Assembly (NCBI RefSeq): GCF_014645615.1
Contig: NZ_BMMB01000001.1
Location: forward strand, 793,520 to 857,519
Length of the DNA: 64,000 nt
Reading direction: 5' to 3'
Source: Paenibacillus hunanensis
GTDB taxonomy: Bacteria > Bacillota > Bacilli > Paenibacillales > Paenibacillaceae
Both the position numbers and the translations under genes were made by a program. Of this stretch, positions 1 to 8,517 are shown one piece after another. The notes under the pieces are model-generated. The model saw nothing but the letters and a program-made list of their open reading frames with translations. It was not told the DNA's origin and ran no database searches. How positions within the stretch are numbered: the first letter of the stretch is position 1; every line of letters starts with the position of its first letter.

Positions 1-1109
1 ACCATGCACTGTGGGCTGGCGATCTGACCGCTTCACAGCGCGATACTGCATTTGGTAATGGCAACAATCAATTAGGCTTCTCTGTACTACGTGTGTATAT
101 CGACTCGAACAAAAGCAACTGGGCAAAAGAGTTGCCAACCGCTCAAGCCGCTGCCGCACGAGGTGCAATCGTATTCGCTTCGCCATGGAATCCGCCAGCC
201 GAGATGACAGAGACGTTCAATCACGATGGAGATACCTCTGCGAAGCGTCTGCGTTATGACAAGTATGCGGATTATGCCAAATTCCTGAACGACTTTGTCG
301 CTTATATGAAAAACAATGGTGTGAATCTGTACGCGATCTCTGTACAAAATGAACCGGACTATGCGCACACCTGGACATGGTGGACACCACAGGAAATGCT
401 GCGTTTTATGAAGGAAAATGCAGGCTCGATCAATGCGCGAGTTATCGCTCCCGAATCGTTCTCGTATTTGAAAAATATGTCTGACCCGATTTTGAATGAT
501 TCGCAGGCACTGGCGAATATGGATATTCTCGGCACGCATACATACGGGACATCCTTCAACAACTTCTCCTATCCGCTGTTCCAGCAAAAGGGAGCCGGAA
601 AAGAGCTATGGATGACCGAGGTTTATTACCCGAACAGCGATAACAACTCTGCCGATCGCTGGCCGGAAGGTGTAGATGTGGCATACCATATGCACAAAGC
701 GATGGCAGTCGGTAATTTCCAAACGTACGTATGGTGGTACATCCGCAGACAATATGGGCCGATGAAGGAAGACGGTACGATCAGTAAACGCGGCTATAGC
801 ATGGCGCATTTCTCCAAATTCGTTCGCCCAGGCTATACTCGTGTCGATGCTACGGAAAGCCCGAATAACAATGTGTTCGTCTCTGCTTACAAAGGTGACG
901 GTAAGGTAGTCATCGTAGCGATTAACAAGAACAATGCCGCAACAAACCAGAATTTTGCGCTGCAAAACGGTAGTGTATCCAAAGTCTCCTCCTGGACAAC
1001 CGATGCTAGCCGTAATCTGGCACCCGGCACAGTGAATACATCCGGTTCGTCGTTTACGATGAGTCTGCCTGCGCAGAGTGTGACCACTTTTGTTGCAGAT
1101 CTAAAATAA
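1..1109 (+). CDS. xynC: GH30 subfamily 8 glucuronoxylanase (5' end outside window)
   Basis: This is a secreted endo-xylanase that cuts xylan near methylglucuronic acid side chains. The reading frame is open from position 3, so the signal peptide and the first catalytic strands lie upstream of the window. Visible signatures are VQNEPDY with the acid/base Glu at codon 351-353, and MTEVYYP with the nucleophile Glu at 618-620. The motif YIRRQYG around 735-755 corresponds to the arginine that binds the glucuronate in Bacillus XynC. The C-terminal beta-sandwich (VFVSAYKGDGKVVIVAINK to TTFVADLK) is complete. The internal GTG at 93 could be mistaken for a start, but the coding frame clearly continues upstream with GDLTASQRDTAFG. 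It fits the plant-polymer lifestyle of the rest of the window. Confidence 0.93.
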   Translation, partial: HALWAGDLTASQRDTAFGNGNNQLGFSVLRVYIDSNKSNWAKELPTAQAAAARGAIVFASPWNPPAEMTETFNHDGDTSAKRLRYDKYADYAKFLNDFVAYMKNNGVNLYAISVQNEPDYAHTWTWWTPQEMLRFMKENAGSINARVIAPESFSYLKNMSDPILNDSQALANMDILGTHTYGTSFNNFSYPLFQQKGAGKELWMTEVYYPNSDNNSADRWPEGVDVAYHMHKAMAVGNFQTYVWWYIRRQYGPMKEDGTISKRGYSMAHFSKFVRPGYTRVDATESPNNNVFVSAYKGDGKVVIVAINKNNAATNQNFALQNGSVSKVSSWTTDASRNLAPGTVNTSGSSFTMSLPAQSVTTFVADLK

Positions 1110-1164
1110 GGAATAAGGGAAGGTATGGAGTGTAACCTGATGCAGCTATGTAAGTGCTGTAACA

Positions 1165-1325
1165 TATGAAGTTAGTATGTTACTGTGTATGCGCTATGAT
1201 CTATGAAGCTATTATGCTACTGTGTATGCGCGTGATCTATGAAGCTATTATGCTACTGTGTATGTGCTGTGATCTATGAAGCTAATTATGTTACTGTGTA
1301 TGTGTTGTAATCTATGTAGCTATGT
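1165..1325. repeat. Degenerate 36-38 bp tandem repeat, about four copies
   Basis: Units start at 1165, 1202, 1238 and 1275, each beginning TATGAAG(C/T)TA and containing TACTGTGTATG, with a broken fifth start at 1313. The array lies just downstream of the xylanase gene. No open frame or hairpin explains it. Confidence 0.85.
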
Positions 1326-1456
1326 ATTTCTGCACTTTATATAGCCACGTAATTGCTATAAGTGATGTGGTAGCCTAGCAATACTGCATGTTATCATCAT
1401 AACGCAACTCTCCACCGCCCCTACAATTCTAAGCAAGATACATGTGAAAAACAAAT

Positions 1457-1495
1457 AAGCCGCCGATCTGCACATGAAGTGCGGTCGGCGGCTTT
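1457..1495. terminator. Bidirectional hairpin terminator
   Basis: AAGCCGCCGA at 1457 pairs with TCGGCGGCTT, with an inner GCAC/GTGC stem. T-rich DNA follows on both strands, so it can end xylanase transcripts and also back up the tRNA-Leu terminator. Confidence 0.75.
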
Positions 1496-1507
1496 ACTTT
1501 GAAGAAT

Positions 1508-1543
1508 CAAAAAAGCACGTAATCGACGAATCAATTACGTGCT
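1508..1543 (-). terminator. tRNA-Leu terminator
   Basis: On the minus strand, AGCACGTAAT and ATTACGTGCT form a perfect 10-bp stem followed by a run of six T. It begins 14 nt after the encoded CCA of tRNA-Leu. Confidence 0.85.
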
Positions 1544-1556
1544 GGTTATAAGCATA

Positions 1557-1643
<87 letters not shown>

Positions 1644-2065
1644 AAGCAATATGTAACTTCCCGTTCCTCTTGTTGTGTGGTTCATGATGTGAGACAGGAA
1701 GTGGTGAAAGAATCACCGTATTTAAGATAATACTACATATGGTGAGGGATTGCAACAATATTATTGTAGGGATTGTGTGAAGATCCAGGATTAAAATTTA
1801 GAATATAAATGTTATTAAGCTTGAATGTTGTACCCCAAGAGAATTAAGAATGATATTGCAGAAGGTATCAGATTGAAAGGGCGCGCTTGAGTAGCTGTAG
1901 CAACAAGATTACATGAAGGATATGTATCGAGGTGAATACGGTTTTATAAACGTATATATAAAACGCATAGCTGAAACAAGTATACGGCTAGCTAAAGTGA
2001 TTATAAGACGTACAAACGAAACAGTAACAGTAATAGTAACAGGAGGAGGAATTAAAGGCGAGCCA
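1644..2065. other. Intergenic, nothing recognised
   Basis: AT-rich spacer between tRNA-Leu and the binding-protein terminator. It contains an isolated AGGAGGAGGA near 2041 that is not followed by an open reading frame. No RNA, repeat or clear promoter was recognised. Confidence 0.5.
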
Positions 2066-2114
2066 TAAATAACAAAGAACCACTAGCGCTAGAGGATACA
2101 GCACTAATGGTTCT
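2066..2114 (-). terminator. Terminator of the binding-protein gene
   Basis: On the minus strand AGAACCATTAGTGCT pairs with AGCGCTAGTGGTTCT (15 bp with two G-U pairs), followed by TTGTTATTT. It begins 18 nt after the stop of the 2132-3103 gene. Confidence 0.8.
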
Positions 2115-2131
2115 GTTATCGGTAACAATTT

Positions 2132-3103
2132 TTATTTATTGGTAAGCTTATCCGCAATCGTCTGAATCACGTACGACTTGGCAAGTGGTGTATCGTTGAA
2201 GAAGCCGGAATCAACGATGTATACTTTTCCATTTTGTACAGCCTTCAATTCGTTCCATGCTGCACCATCCGCAGATGCTTCCATACGCTTGCTCAGTGCG
2301 GCGGCAGTATCATCTTTTTCACCTGTAGCAATAAACAGGGTATCTGGATTCATTTGCTGGAGCTGTGCCATGTTGATCGTTGTGGAAGCTGCACCTGTTG
2401 GGATACCTTCCGGTGCTTTCAATGCCAGATCCTGATAGATTACCGCGCCTGCACCTTGCTGTGAGCTACCGTATACTTGCATCGCATTGTCCTTGATCAT
2501 CACGGCTGCGATTGTACCTGGGTTCGCTGCTGCAATCGTATTTTTCGCACTGTTGGAGTCTTTCTGGTATGCATTCATATATTGACGTGCGATCGTATCG
2601 CGGTCAAGGAATGTGCTGTACATATACAGCTCACTACGCCAGTCCAGTGTTGGATCGATGTAGACGGTTGGAGCGATTTTGGACAGGGCATCATATGCAC
2701 TGCGATCGCTACTGTCGGTAAAGATCAGATCCGGCTTCTGTCCAGCAAGTGCAGACGGATCAAGGGAGCCATTCGACGTTTCGATCAATGTCAGGCTATC
2801 GCGTTGCTCCTGCTCGGTGTAAGGCGGGAATACATAGCTGCCACCTGCCGGCTTCGCCGCCAGAGATACCGTTGCATCCAGCGCATTCAAATAATCCATC
2901 GCTAGCTGATCCGTAACCGCAATTCGTTTCGGTGAGATCGGCACATTCACCATCTGTCCGAATGAATCGCGTACAGGCATCACCTTAATACCATTTGGAT
3001 TAAAAATATCTGCCCGTGTTTCCTTCGGCTGTCCACAGGCGGTCAGAAAAACAAGTAATAAGGCAAGACCCAGTCCTGCCTTTGCTAAAGCTGAATACTT
3101 CAA
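2132..3103 (-). CDS. Siderophore-type ABC transporter substrate-binding lipoprotein
   Basis: This is an iron-complex binding protein of the FhuD/YfiY (periplasmic-binding-protein type III) family, 323 aa. The TTG at 3103 is chosen as start because AGAGGCG lies about 9 nt upstream and because it gives a textbook lipoprotein signal, KYSALAKAGLGLALLLVFLTAC, read after the start. The lipobox Cys anchors the protein to the outer face of the membrane. Family-typical segments follow: DSFGQMVNVPISPKRIAV, then a helix-rich middle, then ADKL near the C-terminus. The frame stays open 36 codons further upstream, but that extension lacks an RBS and would bury the signal peptide. No permease or ATPase gene is adjacent, so the partner transporter must be elsewhere. 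No convincing Fur box was seen. Confidence 0.87.
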   Translation of the reverse strand: MKYSALAKAGLGLALLLVFLTACGQPKETRADIFNPNGIKVMPVRDSFGQMVNVPISPKRIAVTDQLAMDYLNALDATVSLAAKPAGGSYVFPPYTEQEQRDSLTLIETSNGSLDPSALAGQKPDLIFTDSSDRSAYDALSKIAPTVYIDPTLDWRSELYMYSTFLDRDTIARQYMNAYQKDSNSAKNTIAAANPGTIAAVMIKDNAMQVYGSSQQGAGAVIYQDLALKAPEGIPTGAASTTINMAQLQQMNPDTLFIATGEKDDTAAALSKRMEASADGAAWNELKAVQNGKVYIVDSGFFNDTPLAKSYVIQTIADKLTNK

Positions 3104-3624
3104 CGATATTCGCCTCTTTTCGTGTGTATCGATAGGTCCGGTAAGAAAGGCTGGTACGCAACATAATGAAATATTATAAAAATGCATTATGAAGCAGCAT
3201 ATCCCCTTCATCCGGCTTGTTATCTTAAACTATTCAATAACTTTATTATACCAGTTGCATAGGAACGGAAGTCAACGCAGTCGGCGAACTGTCACGGGGT
3301 TGTCACAGAGTAGTGGGGTGGGCGTGAGGATTGGGGTTGAATGTAGTAGCGAGAGTGGCAATGAATGAAGAGGTTACTTTCAATGAAATGACTGAATTGG
3401 TGTAGTTGAAGTAGTACATATAGTGAAAGTAGTGTATAGAGTTGAGGTGGCGTATAAAGTGGAAGTAGTAACAGCAGTAGATGTAATCGGATGGTAGAGT
3501 CATAAAAGACTACAATAATTGCTCCTAGTGTAAATAAAGATACAGAGAAAGAGGTAGGTATTTACCATGAATAGTGAAGTAGAATTTCATAGAGAATTGG
3601 AATTTTCTATCGAAATGTTAAATA
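3104..3624. other. Intergenic, low complexity, no gene recognised
   Basis: Upstream half is the minus-strand promoter region of the binding-protein gene. From about 3303 to 3500 the plus strand is purine-rich (many GTAGTG/GAAGTAG words) and opens a spurious Tyr/His-rich minus-strand frame without an RBS. No function assigned. Confidence 0.4.
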
Positions 3625-3653
3625 TTGACTCATAAATTTCAGCATGCTATATT
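3625..3653 (+). promoter_or_regulatory. Promoter of tRNA-Ala
   Basis: TTGACT at 3625-3630 and TATATT at 3648-3653 with 17 bp between them, about 43 bp before the mature tRNA start. Confidence 0.7.
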
Positions 3654-3695
3654 AAGAGAGTTGATTCATTGGAGTCATACATAATCATACCGCGT

Positions 3696-3768
3696 GGGGC
3701 CTTAGCTCAGCTGGGAGAGCGCATCGCTGGCAGCGATGAGGTCAGGGGTTCGATCCCCCTAGGCTCCA
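3696..3768 (+). tRNA. tRNA-Ala (anticodon GGC)
   Basis: 73 nt, GGGGCCT acceptor pairing with AGGCTCC, D-arm GCTCAGCTGGGAGAGC, anticodon arm CATCG-CTGGCAG-CGATG, T-arm GGGGTTCGATCCCCC, discriminator A. CCA is not encoded. The AT-rich AIPR gene begins 233 bp downstream. Confidence 0.97.
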
Positions 3769-3774
3769 TATTTA

Positions 3775-3807
3775 AAGAATCCTTATGTAGCAGGGATTCT
3801 TTTTTTT
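3775..3807 (+). terminator. tRNA-Ala terminator
   Basis: AAGAATCC / GGGATTCTT hairpin followed by a long T run, just after the tRNA. Confidence 0.9.
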
Positions 3808-4001
3808 GCTTATAAATTAGTGAATATAATTGTTAAGTAAAGAATTTGATAACCTGTATATGGAATTTGATGTGATTATGACTTAATCAATTCTTTTATC
3901 TTTAAATTAGAACATTTGTTCGAAAGGTATTGAGTCTTTAGATGTAGAAATATACTTATATAGAACTAAATTACAAATTTTCTTGGAATGGTGATGGTAC
4001 T

Positions 4002-6062
4002 ATGGATATAATAATGGAAAGATATTTCGGTAAATTTTTAAATGAATTTAGTATAAGTGGTGGTTTAACTGACAGAAATTTCGAGAAATTCATAAATTAT
4101 TCGATTCTTTTCCCAAAAAACATTTCTAATTTTAACTTAGCTTCAGTATCTACAGGAGATAGTGGGGACTGTGCTATTGATGGATTAGCAATAGTGTTAA
4201 ACAATAAATATATTTCGACATTTGGTGAGCTAGAAGATATTTTAGAATCAGGCATGGAGTTTTCTGTGGAAATATATTTTATACAAGCGAAAACGTCAGA
4301 TAAATTTGACGGCAAAGAGATGCTTCAATTTGGTACTGGAGTATTAGATGTTTTTAAAGATGGTAATAGTTTGACTAAAGTAAGAAATGAAAAAATTAAA
4401 GAAAAGTGTAAAATGATTCAAATGTTACTAAGTAATTATGACTTTTTTAAGCCTTCTCCGCGTTGTTATTTATACTATGTTACGACAGGAACATGGCTTG
4501 ATGATCAGAATTTACTGAGTGATAAAGAAAAAATAATGTCAGATATAAAGAATTTAGATATATTTGAAAACAATATTGAATTTTATACCTATGGTTCAAA
4601 AGAAATTAGAAAACACTATGAATTAACAAAAGTACAAAATAGTGCAACATTCGAACTCAAAGAAAAAATAGAATTACCTTATATGGAAGGTGTAGAGGAA
4701 TCTTATTTAGCTACTTTACCTATTAAAGAATATCTTAAGCTGATAGTGGATGATCAGAATAAAATTATAAAAGGAATTTTTGAACTTAATGTTCGAGACT
4801 TTAATGGTATTCAAAATAATCGTGTAAATCAGGAAATAATTAATACAATTAATTCTAATACAAAAAATTATTTTGGATTAATGAATAATGGAATTACAAT
4901 AGTTGGTAAATCTCTTAGCAAAGGAAAGGGTTTGTATACAATAAAAAATTTTTATGTTGTAAATGGTTGCCAAACTTCCAATATACTTCATTTAAATTCT
5001 GAGCATCTAGATAATAATATGTGGATTGCGATCAAAATAGTAATTACAGATGATGATACAATTATAAAAAATATTGTCAAAGCAACAAATAACCAAACTG
5101 AAGTTCAAGAAATCCAGCTTCTTTCACTAAGTGAGTACCAGGAGTTGCTAGAAAGCTACTTTAATAGTTACAGTGGAGAATTCAATTTATACTATGAGAG
5201 AAGATCTGGACAATATAATTACAACGGTAATATTGATAAATCTAAGATTATTAATCCAGAAATTCAAATGCGTTCTTTTGCGTCTATCTTTTTAGATGCA
5301 CCACATAGAGCAAGCAGATTTTATGGAAGTTTAAGAGAGGACATTGAAAAAGATGACGGAAAAGATGTAGGCAAAGGAATTTTTGTGACTGGACAACAAC
5401 CTATTATTTACTATACGTCAGCCTTATTACTGCATATAATTGATAACTACTTTAATGATGATAAAATAGATGATAAGTATTCTAAATTTAGATATCACCT
5501 GTTATATGTGATTTCTAAAATTGTATGGAAAAATGAAAAACAACCTCAATTAAATTCAAAAAAAATAGAACAATATTGCAATATATTAATAAATCAAATT
5601 GTAGATACACAACAATTTGAGGATTTATTGGAACAAGCTAAAGAAGTTATAAATAAGGTTATAGTAAATTTAGATGATCAAGAAGCAAATAGATCCGCTC
5701 AAGTAGTTAACTCTCTGCTTATGTATATTGAACTTGGTGTAACGAATCAAACTCTCAAATTAATGGTTTCATTTTTAAATGGTATAGATTATCTTTCAGC
5801 GCCATTTTATAATATGAGACTCGATGGCGACTTAAGATATAATTTCATTGATCGACTTAATGATCTTATTAGACGTTTCAGTTACTATAAACTAAATAGT
5901 AAGGTAAATGAACTTGAAATTATAAAAAGTGCTGTGGATGTTGAATCCAGAGCTAGTCGCAGAACGTCTGCTAAAGAGATATATGATAAAGTTGAAGATT
6001 TATGCAAACAATTCAAAAAAAGCTTGGAATTATCCAAAAAGTATCAAAAGCAACAAACTTAA
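4002..6062 (+). CDS. AIPR family (abortive-infection phage-resistance type) protein
   Basis: 686 aa. The core shows the AIPR hallmarks NVRDFNG (263-269), MNNGITI (294-300) and VVNGCQTSN (319-327). The family is named from AbiPi-like abortive infection proteins and is usually counted as antiviral. The N-terminal part carries D60 in AIDGLAIVLNN and YFIQAKTS with Q95-x-K97, which resembles a PD-(D/E)xK nuclease core of the Mrr kind; that nuclease reading is my inference. The C-terminal 250 residues are helical. Start ATG at 4002 follows GGTGATGG; an ATG at 4014 is possible. The gene is far more AT-rich than its neighbours, stands alone, has its own terminator and sits directly behind tRNA-Ala, so it was very probably acquired. 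No flanking integrase or direct repeat of the tRNA end was seen. Confidence 0.85.
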   Translation: MDIIMERYFGKFLNEFSISGGLTDRNFEKFINYSILFPKNISNFNLASVSTGDSGDCAIDGLAIVLNNKYISTFGELEDILESGMEFSVEIYFIQAKTSDKFDGKEMLQFGTGVLDVFKDGNSLTKVRNEKIKEKCKMIQMLLSNYDFFKPSPRCYLYYVTTGTWLDDQNLLSDKEKIMSDIKNLDIFENNIEFYTYGSKEIRKHYELTKVQNSATFELKEKIELPYMEGVEESYLATLPIKEYLKLIVDDQNKIIKGIFELNVRDFNGIQNNRVNQEIINTINSNTKNYFGLMNNGITIVGKSLSKGKGLYTIKNFYVVNGCQTSNILHLNSEHLDNNMWIAIKIVITDDDTIIKNIVKATNNQTEVQEIQLLSLSEYQELLESYFNSYSGEFNLYYERRSGQYNYNGNIDKSKIINPEIQMRSFASIFLDAPHRASRFYGSLREDIEKDDGKDVGKGIFVTGQQPIIYYTSALLLHIIDNYFNDDKIDDKYSKFRYHLLYVISKIVWKNEKQPQLNSKKIEQYCNILINQIVDTQQFEDLLEQAKEVINKVIVNLDDQEANRSAQVVNSLLMYIELGVTNQTLKLMVSFLNGIDYLSAPFYNMRLDGDLRYNFIDRLNDLIRRFSYYKLNSKVNELEIIKSAVDVESRASRRTSAKEIYDKVEDLCKQFKKSLELSKKYQKQQT

Positions 6063-6070
6063 TTCAAATA

Positions 6071-6115
6071 CAAAATAACTACAAATAGATCCTATTTATA
6101 GTTATTTTGTTGTTA
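6071..6115 (+). terminator. Terminator of the AIPR gene
   Basis: CAAAATAACTA at 6071 pairs with TAGTTATTTTG ending at 6109, with an inner AAATA/TATTT stem. The stem is AT-rich, matching the gene it follows. Confidence 0.75.
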
Positions 6116-6189
6116 TATTATTTTTACTAGAAACAATTTGCATTCTAAAGTGTATAAATCTAATTCATTCTAATCTCCACCCACCTACC

Positions 6190-6240
6190 TGCTCAAGCTC
6201 ATCTCACTTTGAACCTCAACATTTTCCAAATGCTTGAGCA
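6190..6240 (+). promoter_or_regulatory. Inverted pair of TGCTCAAGC motifs before the hydrolase gene
   Basis: TGCTCAAGCT at 6190-6199 and TGCTTGAGCA at 6231-6240 are inverted copies. The same 10-mer recurs as another inverted pair before the MarR gene (7098-7107 and 7200-7209). This makes it a candidate operator of the MarR protein; this is inference. Confidence 0.45.
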
Positions 6241-6262
6241 CACAGAAAGGACTACCAACCTT

Positions 6263-7072
6263 ATGAAATTCATCGAAACCAAACTAGAATCCTTCGACGG
6301 CACCAAGCTCTACTTCAGTACCAATCTGATCTCTAAACCAAAAGCAGCTGTTTTGATCGTTCACGGTCTATGCGAGCATGCTAGCCGCTATGACTATCTT
6401 ACCGAAAAGCTCAACACGCGCGGCTTCAATGTATACCGATTTGATCATCGCGGTCATGCACGCTCGGAAGGCAAGCGGGTGTATTACAGCGATTTGCATC
6501 ATATGATTGATGATGTGAATGCAGCCGTTGAACAGGTTAAAGAATCAAGTGGTGATCTTCCGATTTTTGTCATCGGGCACAGTATGGGCGGATTTGCTAC
6601 GTCCTCTTTTGCCACCAAGTATCCTGAAAAGGTGCAGGGAATCGTATTATCTGGCGCGCTCACTCGTTACAATACACAGGTTGCAGGCGGGCTGCCGATG
6701 GATTTACCGCCTGGAACGTATATCCCGAACTCACTCGGTGATGGCGTATGTAGTGTGCCAGAAGTTGTAACCGCTTACGCCAACGATGTACTGGTGGAAA
6801 AGGAAATCTCAGTAGACCTATTCAACAGTCTGGGCGAAGGCGTTAACTGGCTGAAGGCGCATGCGACTGATTTTGTCGAGCCTGTGCTTGTATTGCATGG
6901 AGCGAATGATGGATTGGTGAGTGAACTGGATTCACGTCAATTTTATGGAGAGATTGGCTCAACAGATAAAACGCTCAAAATCTATGCGCATCTGATGCAC
7001 GAGATTTTCAATGAAACAATCCGGGATGAAGTGATCGAGGACACGATTAGCTGGATTGAAAAACGCGTGTAA
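6263..7072 (+). CDS. Alpha/beta hydrolase, monoacylglycerol-lipase-like
   Basis: 269 aa, cytoplasmic, Hydrolase_4/PldB type. The oxyanion segment is LIVHGLCEH (31-39). The nucleophile elbow is GHSMGG with S107, the acid is D216 in LHGANDGLV, and the catalytic His is H246 in AHLMHEIFNE. Family members hydrolyse monoacylglycerols or related lysolipids; the substrate here is not shown. ATG 6263 is chosen because AGAAAGGA lies about 11 nt upstream and the domain starts immediately; a longer reading from 6209 lacks an RBS. A MarR regulator follows in the same direction and shares an inverted motif with this promoter, suggesting joint control, perhaps by lipids or aromatic stress compounds. Confidence 0.88.
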   Translation: MKFIETKLESFDGTKLYFSTNLISKPKAAVLIVHGLCEHASRYDYLTEKLNTRGFNVYRFDHRGHARSEGKRVYYSDLHHMIDDVNAAVEQVKESSGDLPIFVIGHSMGGFATSSFATKYPEKVQGIVLSGALTRYNTQVAGGLPMDLPPGTYIPNSLGDGVCSVPEVVTAYANDVLVEKEISVDLFNSLGEGVNWLKAHATDFVEPVLVLHGANDGLVSELDSRQFYGEIGSTDKTLKIYAHLMHEIFNETIRDEVIEDTISWIEKRV

Positions 7073-7097
7073 TCTCGATAAACTCGGAGAAAGCCAC

Positions 7098-7209
7098 TTC
7101 TCAAGCACATGTTCGCTCATGAGCGAAACGACTACTTTTGAGAATATAACTTTGATGGGAATACAACATATGAGAATACCCTATGTGAACCCACAGCATA
7201 GCTTGAGAA
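7098..7209 (+). promoter_or_regulatory. Inverted TTCTCAAGC motifs before the MarR gene
   Basis: TTCTCAAGCA at 7098-7107 and AGCTTGAGAA at 7200-7209 form a 9-bp inverted pair. The shared consensus with the pair at 6190-6240 is TKCTCAAGCW. TTGAGAATA and ATGAGAATA half-sites lie between them. Candidate autoregulatory operator. Confidence 0.45.
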
Positions 7210-7237
7210 GATAACGCGAAACATGAAAGGGGGTCCC

Positions 7238-7759
7238 ATGAAACTTCATTGGATGGGTAACCATCGGACATTGATTGAGAAGATTATCAAATACGGCAAT
7301 GCGTATTCGAACACGTACAAGCTACAGCGCAGCTATGGCACCGATGTGATGTTCTCGGCAGCGCAGATTCAGACACTGGAATATATTTTGGAGGCGGAGG
7401 ACAAGGACGAGAAGATGTCAGAGATGGCAGCACGTCTCGGCGTGAGTCCGAGTACCTTTTCCAAAAACGTCAAAAATCTGACGGAAAAAGGTCTGCTGGA
7501 AAAGTATCATCGGAGCGGGAATCGCAAAGACATCTATGTCAAGCCGTCTGAGAAGGGGCGCGAGGTATACACGGAGTATACAAAGTTCGTGCGTGAGCTG
7601 TGCTTTGATGAGATGTTCAAGCATGCAGATACGATTTCGGAAGCGGATAAGGAGAGTTTTATACGCATTCTGGATCTGCTGGCAGATGTGCTGGTCTGGT
7701 ATGGAGAGAAGGAGCCGCCTGTGCGCAAGCTGATCAAGATTGAGCAGGATGAGGAGTAG
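7238..7759 (+). CDS. MarR family transcriptional regulator
   Basis: 173 aa dimeric winged-helix regulator. The DNA-binding part is EKMSEMAARLGVSPSTFSKNVKNLTEKGLL (read across roughly residues 60-90), followed by the wing segment SGNRKDIYVKPSEKG. The long terminal helices would form the dimer interface. ATG 7238 is preferred because AAAGGGGGT lies 3 nt before it; an ATG at 7223 overlaps that RBS and is unlikely. It lies 165 bp behind the lipase-like gene in the same direction and probably controls it. The inducing ligand cannot be read from the sequence. Confidence 0.88.
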   Translation: MKLHWMGNHRTLIEKIIKYGNAYSNTYKLQRSYGTDVMFSAAQIQTLEYILEAEDKDEKMSEMAARLGVSPSTFSKNVKNLTEKGLLEKYHRSGNRKDIYVKPSEKGREVYTEYTKFVRELCFDEMFKHADTISEADKESFIRILDLLADVLVWYGEKEPPVRKLIKIEQDEE

Positions 7760-8089
7760 CAATCGCTTGTCTTCTGTACTTGTATGCTAATCGTCCTCCT
7801 ATTCATATTTGCATTGCTATCCGTATTCGATTCAGTGCTTCGTGCGTAGAGGTTTCTGTACCCATACACATATCAGCGTATATGGATTGATCCTAAATTA
7901 AGACTGTGCTTATTGACTTGTTATAGTTAAATGTCAAGCATGTCTGCTCCTTAGAACGGACAACATATGAGTGAATAACATGTGGACAAATAATATGTGA
8001 TATACAATCCACATCACTACAATGGGTAGAATAGCTTTTGATCCGATCATCTAATTGGATCATGATATAAGCTGTGAACTTAGCCTACG
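7760..8089 (+). other. Intergenic; possible short untranslated transcript
   Basis: No open frame of note. TTGACT at about 7914 and the orphan terminator at 8090-8126 would fit a small RNA of about 170-190 nt, but no family was recognised and the -10 is poor. Confidence 0.25.
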
Positions 8090-8126
8090 AACCTGTGTCC
8101 TGCAAAGGAGACAGGTTTTTTCTTTT
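8090..8126 (+). terminator. Orphan intrinsic terminator
   Basis: AACCTGT / ACAGGTT stem with an inner CCT/AGG, followed by TTTTTTCTTTT. It is 330 bp from the MarR stop, with no gene directly before it. Confidence 0.75.
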
Positions 8127-8130
8127 ACAG

Positions 8131-8170
8131 CGGGTAGACCCGTATAGTATCGGGTAGACCCATATAGTAT
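8131..8170. repeat. Two tandem 20-bp repeats
   Basis: CGGGTAGACCCGTATAGTAT is followed at once by the same 20-mer with one change (C for CG at the junction: CGGGTAGACC CATATAGTAT). A third partial GTATAGTATAG follows near 8180. Confidence 0.8.
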
Positions 8171-8502
8171 ATCGACTTGTATAGTATAGAAGCCAAGCTA
8201 TGCCAGCAATCTAAATTATAAGTTCCTCCATGCCCGAACCTTCCTAATCCAATCCGTGCTATTCATCTCCTACAAAATCTATCCTCAACACCTATCCTTA
8301 CCATCTATCATTGAAAAGTGATCCAACGATCCAGCATCTACACATGTAATACACATCGCTCCGTATAATAAGAATAGACAGAATTTCTTATTCATCACCA
8401 ATTAGCTACATCAATCCGCTGCTATACAGGCAAATATTCTCTCCAATTCCTGTTTTCTTTTTGTGCTAGCGGCTAATAACGTTTAATATGGAGATAGACG
8501 AT
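8171..8502. other. Intergenic, nothing recognised
   Basis: Spacer up to the AGGAGGT ribosome binding site of the stalk-domain gene; presumably holds its promoter, but no hexamers stand out. Confidence 0.35.
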
Positions 8503-8517
8503 AGGAGGTAACGATGT

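Noticed and set aside
3150..3245. Fur box before the siderophore-binding gene
   Set aside because: No stretch matches GATAATGATTATC closely enough on either strand.
3303..3503. 66-codon Tyr/His-rich minus-strand frame
   Set aside because: Low-complexity purine/pyrimidine bias explains it; no RBS.
3696..6200. Integrase-flanked genomic island at tRNA-Ala
   Set aside because: I looked for a repeat of the tRNA 3' end after the AIPR gene and for an integrase; neither is present, so only a single acquired gene is claimed.
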